A stretch of DNA of 64,000 nucleotides from Streptomyces sp. GTDB lineage: Bacteria; Actinomycetota; Actinomycetes; Streptomycetales; Streptomycetaceae. The notes beneath the pieces are model-generated. The model was given only the letters and a program-made list of their open reading frames with translations, ran no database searches and was not told the origin of the DNA. The stretch is taken from positions 1-64,000 of the forward strand of contig NZ_JAPSKN010000012.1 of the NCBI RefSeq assembly GCF_031181705.1, given 5' to 3'. The translations under genes and the position numbers were made by a program. Every line of letters starts with the position of its first letter. Positions within the stretch are counted from its first letter, which is position 1. This document shows positions 15,898-24,963 of the stretch, piece by piece.

Positions 15898-17769
15898 ATG
15901 CCGTCAAGTCTTCGCACCCGTCTGAGATCCACCCTGACCGCCGCTCTGGCCGCCGCGGCGCTGCTCGCGCCCACCGCACCGGCCGAGGCCGGACCGGCGA
16001 CGGCGTCACCGGAGTTCGAGCAGCAGGTCCTCTTCAAGGCCTCCCAGGACCCCGGTTACGCCTGCTTCCGGATCCCGGCCATCGTGCGCACCACCAGCGG
16101 CACCCTGCTCGCCTTCGCCGAGGGCCGCGTCCTCAACTGCGGGGACGCCGCCGACATCGACATCGTCCTCAAGCGCTCCACCGACGGCGGCCGCACCTGG
16201 GGCCCGCTCCAGGTGGTCAACGAGGGCGCCGGCGACACGCACGGCAACCCGGCGCCCCTGGTGGACCGCCGCACCGGCCGCATCCTGCTGGCCGAGACGT
16301 ACAACACCGGCCGCACGGACGCCGGGAACTGCCGGATCCCCTGCGACCGCACCCCGCACCTGCAGTACAGCGACGACGACGGCCGGACCTGGTCACGGCC
16401 GCGCGACCTGAGCGACGAGATCCTTCCCGGCGACTGGAATTCCTGGTACGCCACGGGCCCGGTGCACGGCATCCAGCTGACCCGCGGCGAGCACGCCGGG
16501 CGGCTGGTGTTCGGCGTCAACACCGAGACGTGGAACGGCAGTCGCGTCTCGGCGAACCACGCCGCACTCGTCGTCAGCGACGACGGCGGCGACCACTGGC
16601 GGATCGGTGCCACCGACACCTGGCCCATAGAGGAGGACGGCACCTTCCGGCAGAAGCCGTCCGAGGTGACGCTCACCGAGCGCGCCGACGGCGCCCTCCT
16701 CGTCAGCGGCCGGGAGCAGGACGGCACCGACCTCGGCCACCGCGCCCAGACCTTCAGCACGGACGGCGGCGACAGCTTCGCCACGCCCTTCCGCGCCCTG
16801 CCGGACCTCTACACCCCGCAGGTGCAGGGCGCGACGCTGCGCCTCGGCGGCCGCATGCTGCTGTCGGCCCCGGCCGACCCCGACCGCCGCCGCACCATGA
16901 TGGTCCGCTCCTCCTACGACGGCGGCCGCACCTGGGAGAGCGTGGACCGGGGCACGGTCGTCACCACGGACTGGTCCGGCTACTCCGACATGGCGGAGAT
17001 CGACGGCTCGGCCGTAGGCCTGCTGTACGAGGGCGGCGCGGCCGACGCCCGGGACGAGATCCGCTTCGCCCGCTTCACCGAGGACTGGCTGAAGCCCCGC
17101 CGGGGCGCCGACCCGACCACCCGGGACGCGGCGGCGGGCGCCAGACCGGCGGCCGTCCTCGGCGGTGCCGGGCGGACGGCCGGGGTGCGGGGCAGTGCGA
17201 TGTCCTTCGACGGCACCGACGATGCCGTACGCCTGCCATACCGCTCCCAACTGCCTCTCGGTGACGGGGACTTCACGGCGTCCCTGTTCTTCCGCTACAC
17301 CGCCACGGCCGGCGAGCAGCCGTTCCTGTGGATGGGCGGCATCGGCGGCACCCAGCCGCAGGTCTGGCTGCGCGGCGAGCCGGCGAGCGACCGGGTCCGG
17401 GCGCTGATCACCACCCGCTCGGGCGCGGCGACCGTCCGCACGGCCTCGGTGTGGAGCACCGGCGCCCGCAACGACGGCCGCTGGCACCATCTGGCGCTGC
17501 GCCGCGGCGGCGGGCGGCTGACGCTCTTCCTGGACGGCGAGGCCCTCAGCACCGCGGACGTGGCGGGCTCGGTCAGCCGCAACTCCCCCTTCGGCGTGCA
17601 CATCGGCCAGCGCATGGACAGCAGGGCACACCTCACCGGGGCGGTCGACGACGTCCGCGTGTGGAACCGGGCCCTGTCCGACCGGGAGCTGGCCGCCGGC
17701 GCCTCGGGCGCGGCCGCGCGGGGCACGGTGCTGTGGCTCCCCATGGACCAGGTGAGCGGCAGCAACTAA
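15898..17769 (+). CDS. Secreted exo-alpha-sialidase with C-terminal LamG-like domain
   Basis: 623 residues. A Sec signal peptide (basic start, hydrophobic core ALAAAALLAPTAPAEA, cleavage near residue 32) leads to a six-bladed GH33 sialidase. The FRIP motif (CFRIPAIV) holds the catalytic arginine; Asp boxes occur as STDGGRTW, SDDDGRTW, SDDGGDHW, STDGGDSF and SYDGGRTW. The tail from about residue 420 is a LamG/concanavalin-type domain (MSFDGTDDAVRLPY, GRWHHLALRR, DDVRVWNRALSDRE). It releases terminal sialic acids from external glycans. No sialic acid uptake genes are nearby. Confidence 0.92.
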   Translation: MPSSLRTRLRSTLTAALAAAALLAPTAPAEAGPATASPEFEQQVLFKASQDPGYACFRIPAIVRTTSGTLLAFAEGRVLNCGDAADIDIVLKRSTDGGRTWGPLQVVNEGAGDTHGNPAPLVDRRTGRILLAETYNTGRTDAGNCRIPCDRTPHLQYSDDDGRTWSRPRDLSDEILPGDWNSWYATGPVHGIQLTRGEHAGRLVFGVNTETWNGSRVSANHAALVVSDDGGDHWRIGATDTWPIEEDGTFRQKPSEVTLTERADGALLVSGREQDGTDLGHRAQTFSTDGGDSFATPFRALPDLYTPQVQGATLRLGGRMLLSAPADPDRRRTMMVRSSYDGGRTWESVDRGTVVTTDWSGYSDMAEIDGSAVGLLYEGGAADARDEIRFARFTEDWLKPRRGADPTTRDAAAGARPAAVLGGAGRTAGVRGSAMSFDGTDDAVRLPYRSQLPLGDGDFTASLFFRYTATAGEQPFLWMGGIGGTQPQVWLRGEPASDRVRALITTRSGAATVRTASVWSTGARNDGRWHHLALRRGGGRLTLFLDGEALSTADVAGSVSRNSPFGVHIGQRMDSRAHLTGAVDDVRVWNRALSDRELAAGASGAAARGTVLWLPMDQVSGSN

Positions 17770-17778
17770 CGTCACGGC

Positions 17779-19020
17779 GTGCCCGACGACGCATACGCAG
17801 CACGAGCACGACAGCGCACGGGAACCGGGATCGGCCTGCTGCTGGTCCTGGTTCTCGGGGCCGCGCTGCTCATCGCCCTGCCGGACGACGAGGACGCGCA
17901 GCCCGACGGCGTTCCCTGCCGGGCGCGCACGGTCCGCTCCTGGCAGGCCGACGAGCACCTCACCGGCGAGTTCACCCGCTACGGCGACGACTCCTCGCGC
18001 ACCGACGACTGGACCGGCGGGGACGGCACCCACTCGGTGCGGCTGCCGGACGGCCGCGTGCTGTGGCTGTTCTCGGACACCTACCTGGGGCGGGTGCACG
18101 GCCCGCCCAACCCGCACGGCGAGTCCTACGCCTGGCGGGACACCACCGCGCCGCTGGTGCGCAACTCGGCGGTGCTGATGCGGGAGGGCCGGCTCGCATC
18201 CACGCTGCCCGCCCCGCTCTTCGCCGACCCGGCGCCGAACCAGTGGCGCTGGCCGGTCGCGGCCCGCGTCGAGCCCCGCTCCCCCGGTTCCGCCGAGAAG
18301 GTCGTCCGGGTGCTGCTGTGGGTCCGCACGGCCGGCCCCTCCCCGTGGATCTACGGCGTGCCCACCGCGACCGAGGTCGCCACCCTCTCCCTGCCCCACC
18401 TGCGTCTGGAGTCGGTCGTCAAGGTCCTCGACCAGCAGCTGGTTCCCGACCCGTCCCGGCGCGTGCTGTTCGGCACCACGCTGGTGGCGGAGGACGGCTG
18501 GACGTACGTCTTCGGCGGCGACGACGGCCGGGCCGCCTCCCGCCCGGCCTCGCACGCCTACGCGGCCCGGGTGCCGGAGGGCTTACTCGCCGACCCGGCC
18601 GCCTGGCAGTACTGGAACGGCTCGGACTGGACGGCCGGCGCCCGCCTCCGGCCGGTGCTCGGGGACGGGCGGCGCCGGGGGGTGGGCAGCGCCTTCTCGG
18701 TGGTCCGCGACGACGGCACGTACATGCTGTTCACGATGGCCACCGGCACCAGGGGCCTGACCACCGTGGCCGCGTACTGGGCGTGCTCCCCGCAGGGGCC
18801 GTGGCACGGGCCGGTGGAGGAGTTCAGCCCGTCCCTGCCGCCGGGCCAGGTCGCCGCCTACAACCCCCAGACGCACCCGGTGCTGAGCGGCGAGGGACGG
18901 CTCGTGCTGAGCTACGACGTCAACTGGCTGGAGATCACCGGCGCCGCCGAGCGGCTCAGTCGGAACGTGTCCCTGTACCGACCCCGGTTCGTGACCCTGC
19001 GGCTGGCTCCGGCGCGCTGA
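17779..19020 (+). CDS. Membrane-anchored or secreted beta-propeller-like protein (DUF4185/DUF5005 type)
   Basis: 413 residues, GTG start 9 bases after the sialidase stop, so probably co-transcribed. One N-terminal hydrophobic segment (GIGLLLVLVLGAALLIAL) acts as signal anchor or uncleaved signal. The exported part has repeated five-bladed-propeller-like motifs: RVLWLFSDTYLG, TYVFGGDDG, GTYMLFTMATG and VLSYDVNWLE. Such domains occur in glycoside-hydrolase-like proteins of unknown specificity. Being paired with a sialidase suggests a role in glycan binding or cleavage, but no catalytic residues can be assigned. The 3' end overlaps the convergent transporter gene by 65 bases. Confidence 0.75.
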   Translation: MPDDAYAARARQRTGTGIGLLLVLVLGAALLIALPDDEDAQPDGVPCRARTVRSWQADEHLTGEFTRYGDDSSRTDDWTGGDGTHSVRLPDGRVLWLFSDTYLGRVHGPPNPHGESYAWRDTTAPLVRNSAVLMREGRLASTLPAPLFADPAPNQWRWPVAARVEPRSPGSAEKVVRVLLWVRTAGPSPWIYGVPTATEVATLSLPHLRLESVVKVLDQQLVPDPSRRVLFGTTLVAEDGWTYVFGGDDGRAASRPASHAYAARVPEGLLADPAAWQYWNGSDWTAGARLRPVLGDGRRRGVGSAFSVVRDDGTYMLFTMATGTRGLTTVAAYWACSPQGPWHGPVEEFSPSLPPGQVAAYNPQTHPVLSGEGRLVLSYDVNWLEITGAAERLSRNVSLYRPRFVTLRLAPAR

Positions 19021-19999
19021 CCTCAATCGCGCCGGGGTCGTGCGAGCGGCGCTTGGCGATCACCGCGCCGACCATGAGCTGCATCTGATGGAAGAGCATC
19101 AGCGGCAGCACGGCCAGCGAGGCGTGCGCGCCGAACAGGACGCTCGCCATGGGCAGTCCGGCCGCCAGGGACTTCTTCGAGCCGGCGAACTGCAGGGTGA
19201 TGCGGTCCTCCCGGCCGAAGCCCAGCGCCTTACCGCCGTACCAGGTCAGCAGCAGCATCACGGCGAGGATGACGGCCTCGACGACCAGCAGGGCGCCCAG
19301 CCTGAGCGGACTGACCCGGTGCCAGACGCCCTGGACCATGCCCTGGCTGAACGCCGTGTAGACGACGAGCAGGATCGAGCCGCGGTCCACCAGGCCGAGG
19401 ACCTTCTTGTGGCGGGTGACGAAGCCGCCGATCCAGCGGCGCAGCAGCTGCCCGGCGAGGAACGGCACGAGCAGTTGCAGCACGATCCGCAGCAGCGAGT
19501 CCGCGGAGAAGCCGCCGCCGCTGCCGCCCAGCAGGGAAGCGGCGAGCAGCGGGGTGGCCAGGATGCCGACGAGGGAGGAGAAGGAGCCCGCGCAGATCGC
19601 GGCGGGCACGTTGCCGCGGGCCATCGAGGTGAAGGCGATCGAGGACTGCACGGTCGACGGGACGAGCGTGAGGAAGAGCAGCCCCTGGTAGAGGGGGTGC
19701 GTCAGGATCACCGGCACCAGTGCGCGGGCCGCCAGGCCCAGCAGCGGGAAGACGACGAAGGTGCAGGCCAGGACGGTGGCGTGGAGCCGCCAGTGGCGCA
19801 GTCCGTCCAGCGCCTCGCGGGTGGACAGCCGGGCCCCGTACAGGAAGAACAACAGGGCGATCGCCGCCGTGGAGGCGCCGGAGGCCACCTCGGCACTCGT
19901 CCCCCGCGCCGGGAGCAGCGCGGCGAGGCCCACCGTCGCCAGCAGGAGGAGGATGTACGGGTCGATCGGCATCCGGCGCGGCCGGCGCAGGCGTTTCAC
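18956..19999 (-). CDS. Bile acid:sodium symporter family (SBF-like) transporter
   Basis: 347-residue integral membrane protein with about 10 TM segments. It has the SBF_like pattern: ALLFFLYGARLSTREAL after TM2 and LVPSTVQSSIAFTSMARGN, the crossover region, and FAGSKKSLAAGLP near the end. Members move bile acids, sulfonates or other organic anions with Na+. GTG at 19999 is preferred since GGAG precedes it by 4 bases; the next in-frame ATG is at 19972. It is divergent from a LysR gene, which probably controls it. The 3' end overlaps the previous plus-strand gene by 65 bases. Confidence 0.88.
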   Translation of the reverse strand: MKRLRRPRRMPIDPYILLLLATVGLAALLPARGTSAEVASGASTAAIALLFFLYGARLSTREALDGLRHWRLHATVLACTFVVFPLLGLAARALVPVILTHPLYQGLLFLTLVPSTVQSSIAFTSMARGNVPAAICAGSFSSLVGILATPLLAASLLGGSGGGFSADSLLRIVLQLLVPFLAGQLLRRWIGGFVTRHKKVLGLVDRGSILLVVYTAFSQGMVQGVWHRVSPLRLGALLVVEAVILAVMLLLTWYGGKALGFGREDRITLQFAGSKKSLAAGLPMASVLFGAHASLAVLPLMLFHQMQLMVGAVIAKRRSHDPGAIEVSAPEPAAGSRTGVGTGTRSD

Positions 20000-20144
20000 G
20001 AGGCTCCACTCACTCGGTACGGACGGGACGGGCGGACCCCGGCAGGGCCGGAGCGTCCCCCTTCCATCGTGCTCCCGCGCATGGCGATCGGGAATCCCGT
20101 ACGCCGCTCTGACTGTCATCACGGTGCGCGATAAGCTCGGCCGC

Positions 20145-21023
20145 GTGTACGACCCCTCCCATCTGCGGACGTTCCTGTCGGTGGCGCAGACCCTGAGCTT
20201 CACGCAGGCCGCGCGGCGGCTCGGGCTGCGGCAGTCGACGGTGAGCCAGCACGTGCGGCGGCTGGAGGACGCGGCCGGGCGGAGGCTGTTCACCCGGGAC
20301 ACCCACTCGGTGGAGCTGACCGAGGACGGCGAGGCCATGCTCGGTTTCGCGCGCCGGATCCTGGAGGTGCACGAGCAGGCGGCGGCGTTCTTCACGGGCA
20401 CCCGGCTGCGCGGCCGGCTGCGCTTCGGCGCCTCGGAGGACTTCGTGCTGACCCGGCTGCCGGAGATCCTGGAGGGCTTCCGGCACGAGCACCCGGAGGT
20501 CGACCTGGAGCTGACGGTGGAGCTGTCGGGGACGCTGCACGAGCAGTTGGCCGCCGGGAAGCTCGACCTCGTCCTCGCCAAGCGGCGGCCCGAGGACCCG
20601 CGCGGTGAGCTGGTGCGGCACGACCGGCTGGTGTGGATCGGCGCGGAGCGCCTGCGGCTGGACCCGGAGCGCCCGGTGCCGCTGATCGTCTACCCGCCGC
20701 CGGGCATCACCCGCGCGCTCGCCCTGGAGGCGCTGGAGCGGCAGGGCCGCGCCTGGCGGGTGGTGTGCACCAGCGGCAGCCTCAACGGCCTCGTCGCGGC
20801 GGCCCGTGCGGGGCTCGGCGTGATGGCCCACTCCCGCGGCCTGATCCCGCCGGGGCTGGTCCGGGTCCCGGACCGGGCGGGGCTGCCGGAGCTGGGGCAG
20901 GTCGACTTCGTCGTGGTGCACGGCCGCCGCCGGCCCTCCGCGCAGGGCGCGGCCGACGCCCTGGCGGCGGCGCTCCTGTCCGGCGGGGACCGGCTGCACC
21001 GCACCGCGCGCAAGGGCCTGTGA
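20145..21023 (+). CDS. LysR family transcriptional regulator
   Basis: 292 residues. The N-terminal HTH (HLRTFLSVAQTLSFTQAARRLGLRQSTVSQHVRRLE, about residues 5-40) is intact and is followed by a periplasmic-binding-like effector domain from about residue 90 (GRLRFGASEDFVLTRLPEIL). GTG at 20145 places the HTH at the usual distance from the N-terminus; an in-frame GTG seven codons upstream is possible. It is divergent from the SBF-type transporter and is probably its regulator. Confidence 0.9.
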   Translation: MYDPSHLRTFLSVAQTLSFTQAARRLGLRQSTVSQHVRRLEDAAGRRLFTRDTHSVELTEDGEAMLGFARRILEVHEQAAAFFTGTRLRGRLRFGASEDFVLTRLPEILEGFRHEHPEVDLELTVELSGTLHEQLAAGKLDLVLAKRRPEDPRGELVRHDRLVWIGAERLRLDPERPVPLIVYPPPGITRALALEALERQGRAWRVVCTSGSLNGLVAAARAGLGVMAHSRGLIPPGLVRVPDRAGLPELGQVDFVVVHGRRRPSAQGAADALAAALLSGGDRLHRTARKGL

Positions 21024-21078
21024 CGAGCCGGAGTGACACAATCCGCCGGCGCCGCGCTGACTGAACAGACGCCGCGGC

Positions 21079-21092
21079 GGTGCCCGGGCACC
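21079..21092. terminator. Palindrome after the LysR gene; description of the 21024-21324 gap
   Basis: GGTGCCCGGGCACC is a perfect 14-base palindrome flanked by GGCGG and GCCGCC, 56 bases after the LysR stop, and may terminate it. The rest of this 301-base gap holds no gene I can support. It is locally AT-richer (GCGTATTTTCC near 21183) and probably contains the promoter of the acyl-CoA synthetase gene. Confidence 0.35.
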
Positions 21093-21324
21093 CTGCCGCC
21101 GGAGTCGTACAGATTCGGTGGAGATTACGGGACCGAAACTTACTCAACCGTCAGGAATCTGTCCGACCCTTCCCCATGTGAGCGTATTTTCCCTCGCTGA
21201 CCAGCGCGGACGAGAGCGCTGCTCACCTTCGGCCCCCCTCCCGCACCTTGGTTGCTTGGGGTAGCTTTCACGGCGCTGTGCGGAGCGTCACTCATCACAA
21301 GCGCTGAGGAGCGGGGAGCGGGGT

Positions 21325-23151
21325 TTGCGCGAGTTTTCCAACCCTCCGTTGGCGTTGGCACCCCCGGTGGGCGGTCTGGCCGACGTGGTGTTCCAGCATG
21401 CCCAGCAGGACCCGCTGCACATCGCGCTCGGCCGCAAGGACGAGTCCGGGCAGTGGCGGGACGTCACCAGCGCCGCCTTCCGCGACGAGGTCCTCGCCCT
21501 GGCCAAGGGGCTGCTGGCGAGCGGCATCCGGTTCGGCGACCGGGTCGCGATCATGTCCCGCACCCGCTACGAGTGGACGCTGTTCGACTACGCGCTGTGG
21601 ACGATCGGCGCACAGGTGGTGCCGGTCTACCCGACCTCCTCGGCCGAGCAGTGCTTCTGGATGCTCTACGACGCCGAGGTGACGGCCGCGGTCGTGGAGC
21701 ACGAGGACCACGCGATGACGATCGCCACCGTGATCGACCGGCTGCCGCAGCTGCGCCGCCTGTGGCAGCTGGACTCGGGCGCCGTGGACGAGCTGTACGA
21801 CGCGGGCGCGCACCTCGACGACGAGGTGGTGCACCGCCACCGGCAGGCCGTCACGCCCGACTCGGTCGCCACGATCATCTACACCTCGGGCACCACCGGC
21901 CGCCCCAAGGGCTGTGTCATCTCGCACGGCAACTTCATGTACGAGGCGGACACGGTCATCGAGCGCTGGGAGCCGGTCTTCCACTCCAGGAAGGGCGACG
22001 AGGCGGCGACCCTGCTGTTCCTGCCCCTCGCCCACGTCTTCGGGCGGATGGTCCAGGTCGCGGGGATCCGGGGCAGGGTGAAGTTCGGTCATCAGCCGCA
22101 GCTCAACGCGGCGGCCCTGCTGCCGGACCTGGCCGCGTTCAGGCCGACCTTCTTCCTCGCGGTGCCGTACATCTTCGAGAAGGTGTTCAACGCGGCCCGC
22201 CGCAAGGCCGAGAAGGAGGGGCGCTCCGGCCCGTTCGAGAAGGCCGTGGACGTCGCCATCAAGTACGCCGACGCCGTGGAGGCCAGGGCCTGGGGCACCG
22301 GGCCCGGACCCTCGGCGGGCCTGCGCATGCAGCACCAGCTGTTCGACAAGCTCGTCTACTCCAAGATCCGCGCCGCGATGGGCGGCCGCATCAGGCACGC
22401 CATGTCCGGCGGCTCGGCGATGGACCGCCGGCTCGGGCTGTTCTTCGCCGGAGCCGGCGTGCACATCTACGAGGGCTACGGCCTGACCGAGTCCACCGCC
22501 GCCGCCACCGCCAACCCGCCCGGGCGCACCCGGTTCGGCACGGTCGGGCAGCCCATCCCCGGCATGACCGTGCACATCGCGGACGACGGCGAGATCTGGC
22601 TGCGCGGCCACAACGTCTTCCAGGGGTACCTCAACAACCCCAAGGCCACCGACGAGGCCCTGCACGACGGCTGGCTCGCCACCGGCGACCTCGGCTCGCT
22701 CGACGAGGACGGCTACCTCACCATCACCGGCCGCAAGAAGGAGATCCTGGTCACCTCCGGCGGAAAGAGCGTCTCACCCGGTGTGCTGGAGGAACGCGTC
22801 CGGGACCACCCGCTGGTCAACCAGTGCATCGTGGTCGGCAACGACCGCCCGTACATCGCCGCCCTGGTGACGTTGGACCAGGAGGCCGTGGAGCACTGGC
22901 TGGCCATGCGGAACAAGCCGCGGATGTCCCCGGCGGAACTGGTGCGCGACGCGGACCTGGAGACGGAGGTGCGGCGCGCGGTGGTCGCGGCCAACACGCT
23001 GGTCTCGCAGGCCGAGTCGATCCGCACCTTCCGCATCCTGGCCCAGCCGTTCACCGAGGAGCACGGGCTGCTGACCCCGTCGCTGAAGCTCAAGCGCAAG
23101 GCGATCGAGAAGGCGTACGAGAACGAGGTCGAGGCGCTGTACCGGGCGTGA
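21325..23151 (+). CDS. Long-chain fatty acid--CoA ligase (AMP-forming)
   Basis: 608-residue ANL-family adenylating enzyme. The P-loop motif YTSGTTGRPKGC (about residues 190-201), the A5 motif YEGYGLTES, the A7/A8 region ATGDLGSLDEDGYLTITGRKK and the C-terminal catalytic Lys region LTPSLKLKRKAIEKAYE are all present. It activates fatty acids to acyl-CoA. Length and the VFGRMVQV segment fit the FadD15-like long-chain group. The start is TTG at 21325, supported by GGGGAGCGGGG just upstream and by the family N-terminus. No neighbouring beta-oxidation genes. Confidence 0.93.
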   Translation: MREFSNPPLALAPPVGGLADVVFQHAQQDPLHIALGRKDESGQWRDVTSAAFRDEVLALAKGLLASGIRFGDRVAIMSRTRYEWTLFDYALWTIGAQVVPVYPTSSAEQCFWMLYDAEVTAAVVEHEDHAMTIATVIDRLPQLRRLWQLDSGAVDELYDAGAHLDDEVVHRHRQAVTPDSVATIIYTSGTTGRPKGCVISHGNFMYEADTVIERWEPVFHSRKGDEAATLLFLPLAHVFGRMVQVAGIRGRVKFGHQPQLNAAALLPDLAAFRPTFFLAVPYIFEKVFNAARRKAEKEGRSGPFEKAVDVAIKYADAVEARAWGTGPGPSAGLRMQHQLFDKLVYSKIRAAMGGRIRHAMSGGSAMDRRLGLFFAGAGVHIYEGYGLTESTAAATANPPGRTRFGTVGQPIPGMTVHIADDGEIWLRGHNVFQGYLNNPKATDEALHDGWLATGDLGSLDEDGYLTITGRKKEILVTSGGKSVSPGVLEERVRDHPLVNQCIVVGNDRPYIAALVTLDQEAVEHWLAMRNKPRMSPAELVRDADLETEVRRAVVAANTLVSQAESIRTFRILAQPFTEEHGLLTPSLKLKRKAIEKAYENEVEALYRA

Positions 23152-23267
23152 CGTCCGCTCCGGCGGGGCATGCGTCGGTTGTGAATTCTCCCGTCAGGAA
23201 TGCATCACGGCTCGTGATCGTTGACGATGGGAGCACCACTGACCACGAACCGAAGGATCGAGAGCTC

Positions 23268-24101
23268 GTGAGCAAGGTCCCCCCGATCATCCTGAACAAC
23301 GGCGTCGAGATGCCCCAGCTGGGCTTCGGCGTCTGGCAGGTGCCGGACGACGAGGCCGAGGCGGCCGTCACGACGGCGCTGGAGGCCGGGTACCGCAGCA
23401 TCGACACAGCGGCGATCTACGGCAACGAGGAGGGCACCGGCAAGGCCGTCGCCGCCTCCGGTCTCCCCCGCGAGGAGCTCTTCGTCACCACGAAGCTCTG
23501 GAACGCCGACCAGGGGTACGACTCCACGCTGCGCGCCTTCGACACGTCGCTTCAAAAGCTCGGCCTGGACTACGTCGACCTGTACCTGATCCACTGGCCG
23601 ACGCCGGAGCGGGGTCTGTACGTCGACACCTACAAGGCGTTCGAGAAGCTGCACGCCGACGGCCGGATCCGGGCCATCGGAGTCTCCAACTTCCTGCCCG
23701 AGCACCTGGAGAAGCTGATCGGCGAGACCTCGGTCGTCCCCGCGGTGAACCAGATCGAGCTGCACCCGCACCTGCAGCAGCACGACGCCCGTGAGTACCA
23801 CGCGGAGCAGGGCATCGCCACGGAGGCCTGGTCGCCGCTCGGCCAGGGCAAGGGCCTGCTGGAGGTCCCGGCGATCGTGGCCATCGCCCGCAAGCACGGC
23901 CGCACGCCCGCGCAGGTCGTACTGCGCTGGCACCTCCAGCTGGGCAACGTGGTGATCCCGAAGTCCGTGACGCCCTCGCGGATCAGGGAGAACATCGAGG
24001 TCTTCGACTTCAGCCTGGACGACGAGGACCTGGCGGCCATCAGCGCCCTGAACGAGGACCGGCGCCTGGGCCCCGACCCGGCCGAGTTCAACGGCTCCTG
24101 A
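23268..24101 (+). CDS. Aldo/keto reductase
   Basis: 277-residue NADPH-dependent carbonyl reductase of the 2,5-diketo-gluconate reductase type (AKR5-like). The catalytic tetrad is visible: Asp in SIDTAAIY, Tyr in the same motif, Lys in VTTKLW, His in LYLIHWP. The NADPH-binding end has VIPKSVTPSRIRENIEVF. GTG at 23268 follows AAGGA and starts with the family motif NNGVEMPQLGFGVWQV. Stand-alone gene with a hairpin terminator downstream; physiological substrate unknown. Confidence 0.93.
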   Translation: MSKVPPIILNNGVEMPQLGFGVWQVPDDEAEAAVTTALEAGYRSIDTAAIYGNEEGTGKAVAASGLPREELFVTTKLWNADQGYDSTLRAFDTSLQKLGLDYVDLYLIHWPTPERGLYVDTYKAFEKLHADGRIRAIGVSNFLPEHLEKLIGETSVVPAVNQIELHPHLQQHDAREYHAEQGIATEAWSPLGQGKGLLEVPAIVAIARKHGRTPAQVVLRWHLQLGNVVIPKSVTPSRIRENIEVFDFSLDDEDLAAISALNEDRRLGPDPAEFNGS

Positions 24102-24115
24102 ACCGCGTCACCGGC

Positions 24116-24153
24116 GCCCCGGTCCCCAAGCCCTGGCGGCCGCGGACCGGGGC
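24116..24153. terminator. Bidirectional hairpin between convergent reductase genes
   Basis: GCCCCGGTCC (24116-24125) pairs perfectly with GGACCGGGGC (24144-24153) around an 18-base loop. It sits between the convergent aldo/keto reductase and SDR genes and can serve both. Confidence 0.6.
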
Positions 24154-24177
24154 CGCCGCCGTTTCCGGGCCTGCCCG

Positions 24178-24879
24178 CTAGACCGGCTGCCCCACCGGCC
24201 GTACGACCACCGTGTTGACGTCGACGCCGGCGGGCTGGCGCATCGCCCAGACCACCGAGTCCGCGATCTGGCCGGCGGTGAGGAGGTGACCGGGCGGGAG
24301 GCTGCCGTAGGTGTCCCAGAAGGGCGTCTCGGTACGGCCGGGCGCGATCAGGGTCACGCCCACGCCCCATTCGGTCACCTGCCGCCGGGTGTTCTCGGCG
24401 AGCCCGGTCACGGCCCACTTCGTCGCGCCGTAGATGTTGCCCGGCGTGTACACGAACCCGGCGACGCTGCCGACGAGCACGATCCGCCCGCGCGTCTCCT
24501 TCAGGGCGTCGATGGATGCCCTGATCAGCAGGGCCGGGCCGAGGACGTTGGTCAGCACCATGTCGGTCCAGCCGGCCGGGTCGCCCTCGGCGACCGAGTC
24601 GTGGGTGGCGAAGCCGGCGTTGGCGACGACCGTGTCCAGCCGGCCGAACTCCTCCAGGGTGGTCTCCACCGCGGACCGCACGTCGTCGTACACGGCGGTG
24701 TCCCCGGCGATCGTCAGCAGTTCCTCGGGCCGCCCGAGCTCCTCGGCGAAGGCCCGCAGCCGTTCCTCTCCGCGCCCGGTGACGGCGACCCGGTACCCGG
24801 CGTCCAGCAACCGCCGTGCGACGGCGGCGCCGATACCGCTGCCGCCGCCGGTGATGAGCGCGACCTGAGACTCGGACAT
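24178..24879 (-). CDS. Short-chain dehydrogenase/reductase (SDR)
   Basis: 233-residue classical SDR. The cofactor motif TGGGSGIGAAVARRL is at residues 10-24, NAGFA follows, and the catalytic Ser-Tyr-Lys is in VGSVAGFVYTPGNIYGATKWAV. An arginine in TGRGEERL after beta-2 suggests NADP(H) preference. AGGGGGAAC precedes the ATG. Substrate not predictable; most similar in form to the YdfG-like clade acting on hydroxy acids or small carbonyls. Confidence 0.9.
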   Translation of the reverse strand: MSESQVALITGGGSGIGAAVARRLLDAGYRVAVTGRGEERLRAFAEELGRPEELLTIAGDTAVYDDVRSAVETTLEEFGRLDTVVANAGFATHDSVAEGDPAGWTDMVLTNVLGPALLIRASIDALKETRGRIVLVGSVAGFVYTPGNIYGATKWAVTGLAENTRRQVTEWGVGVTLIAPGRTETPFWDTYGSLPPGHLLTAGQIADSVVWAMRQPAGVDVNTVVVRPVGQPV

Positions 24880-24963
24880 GGTGTTCCCCCTGCGATGCGG
24901 TCGGATGAGCGATGCCGGGAGTCCATCAGTTCAAGCGCTCTCGAAGTCAAGACCCCGCGCGCG

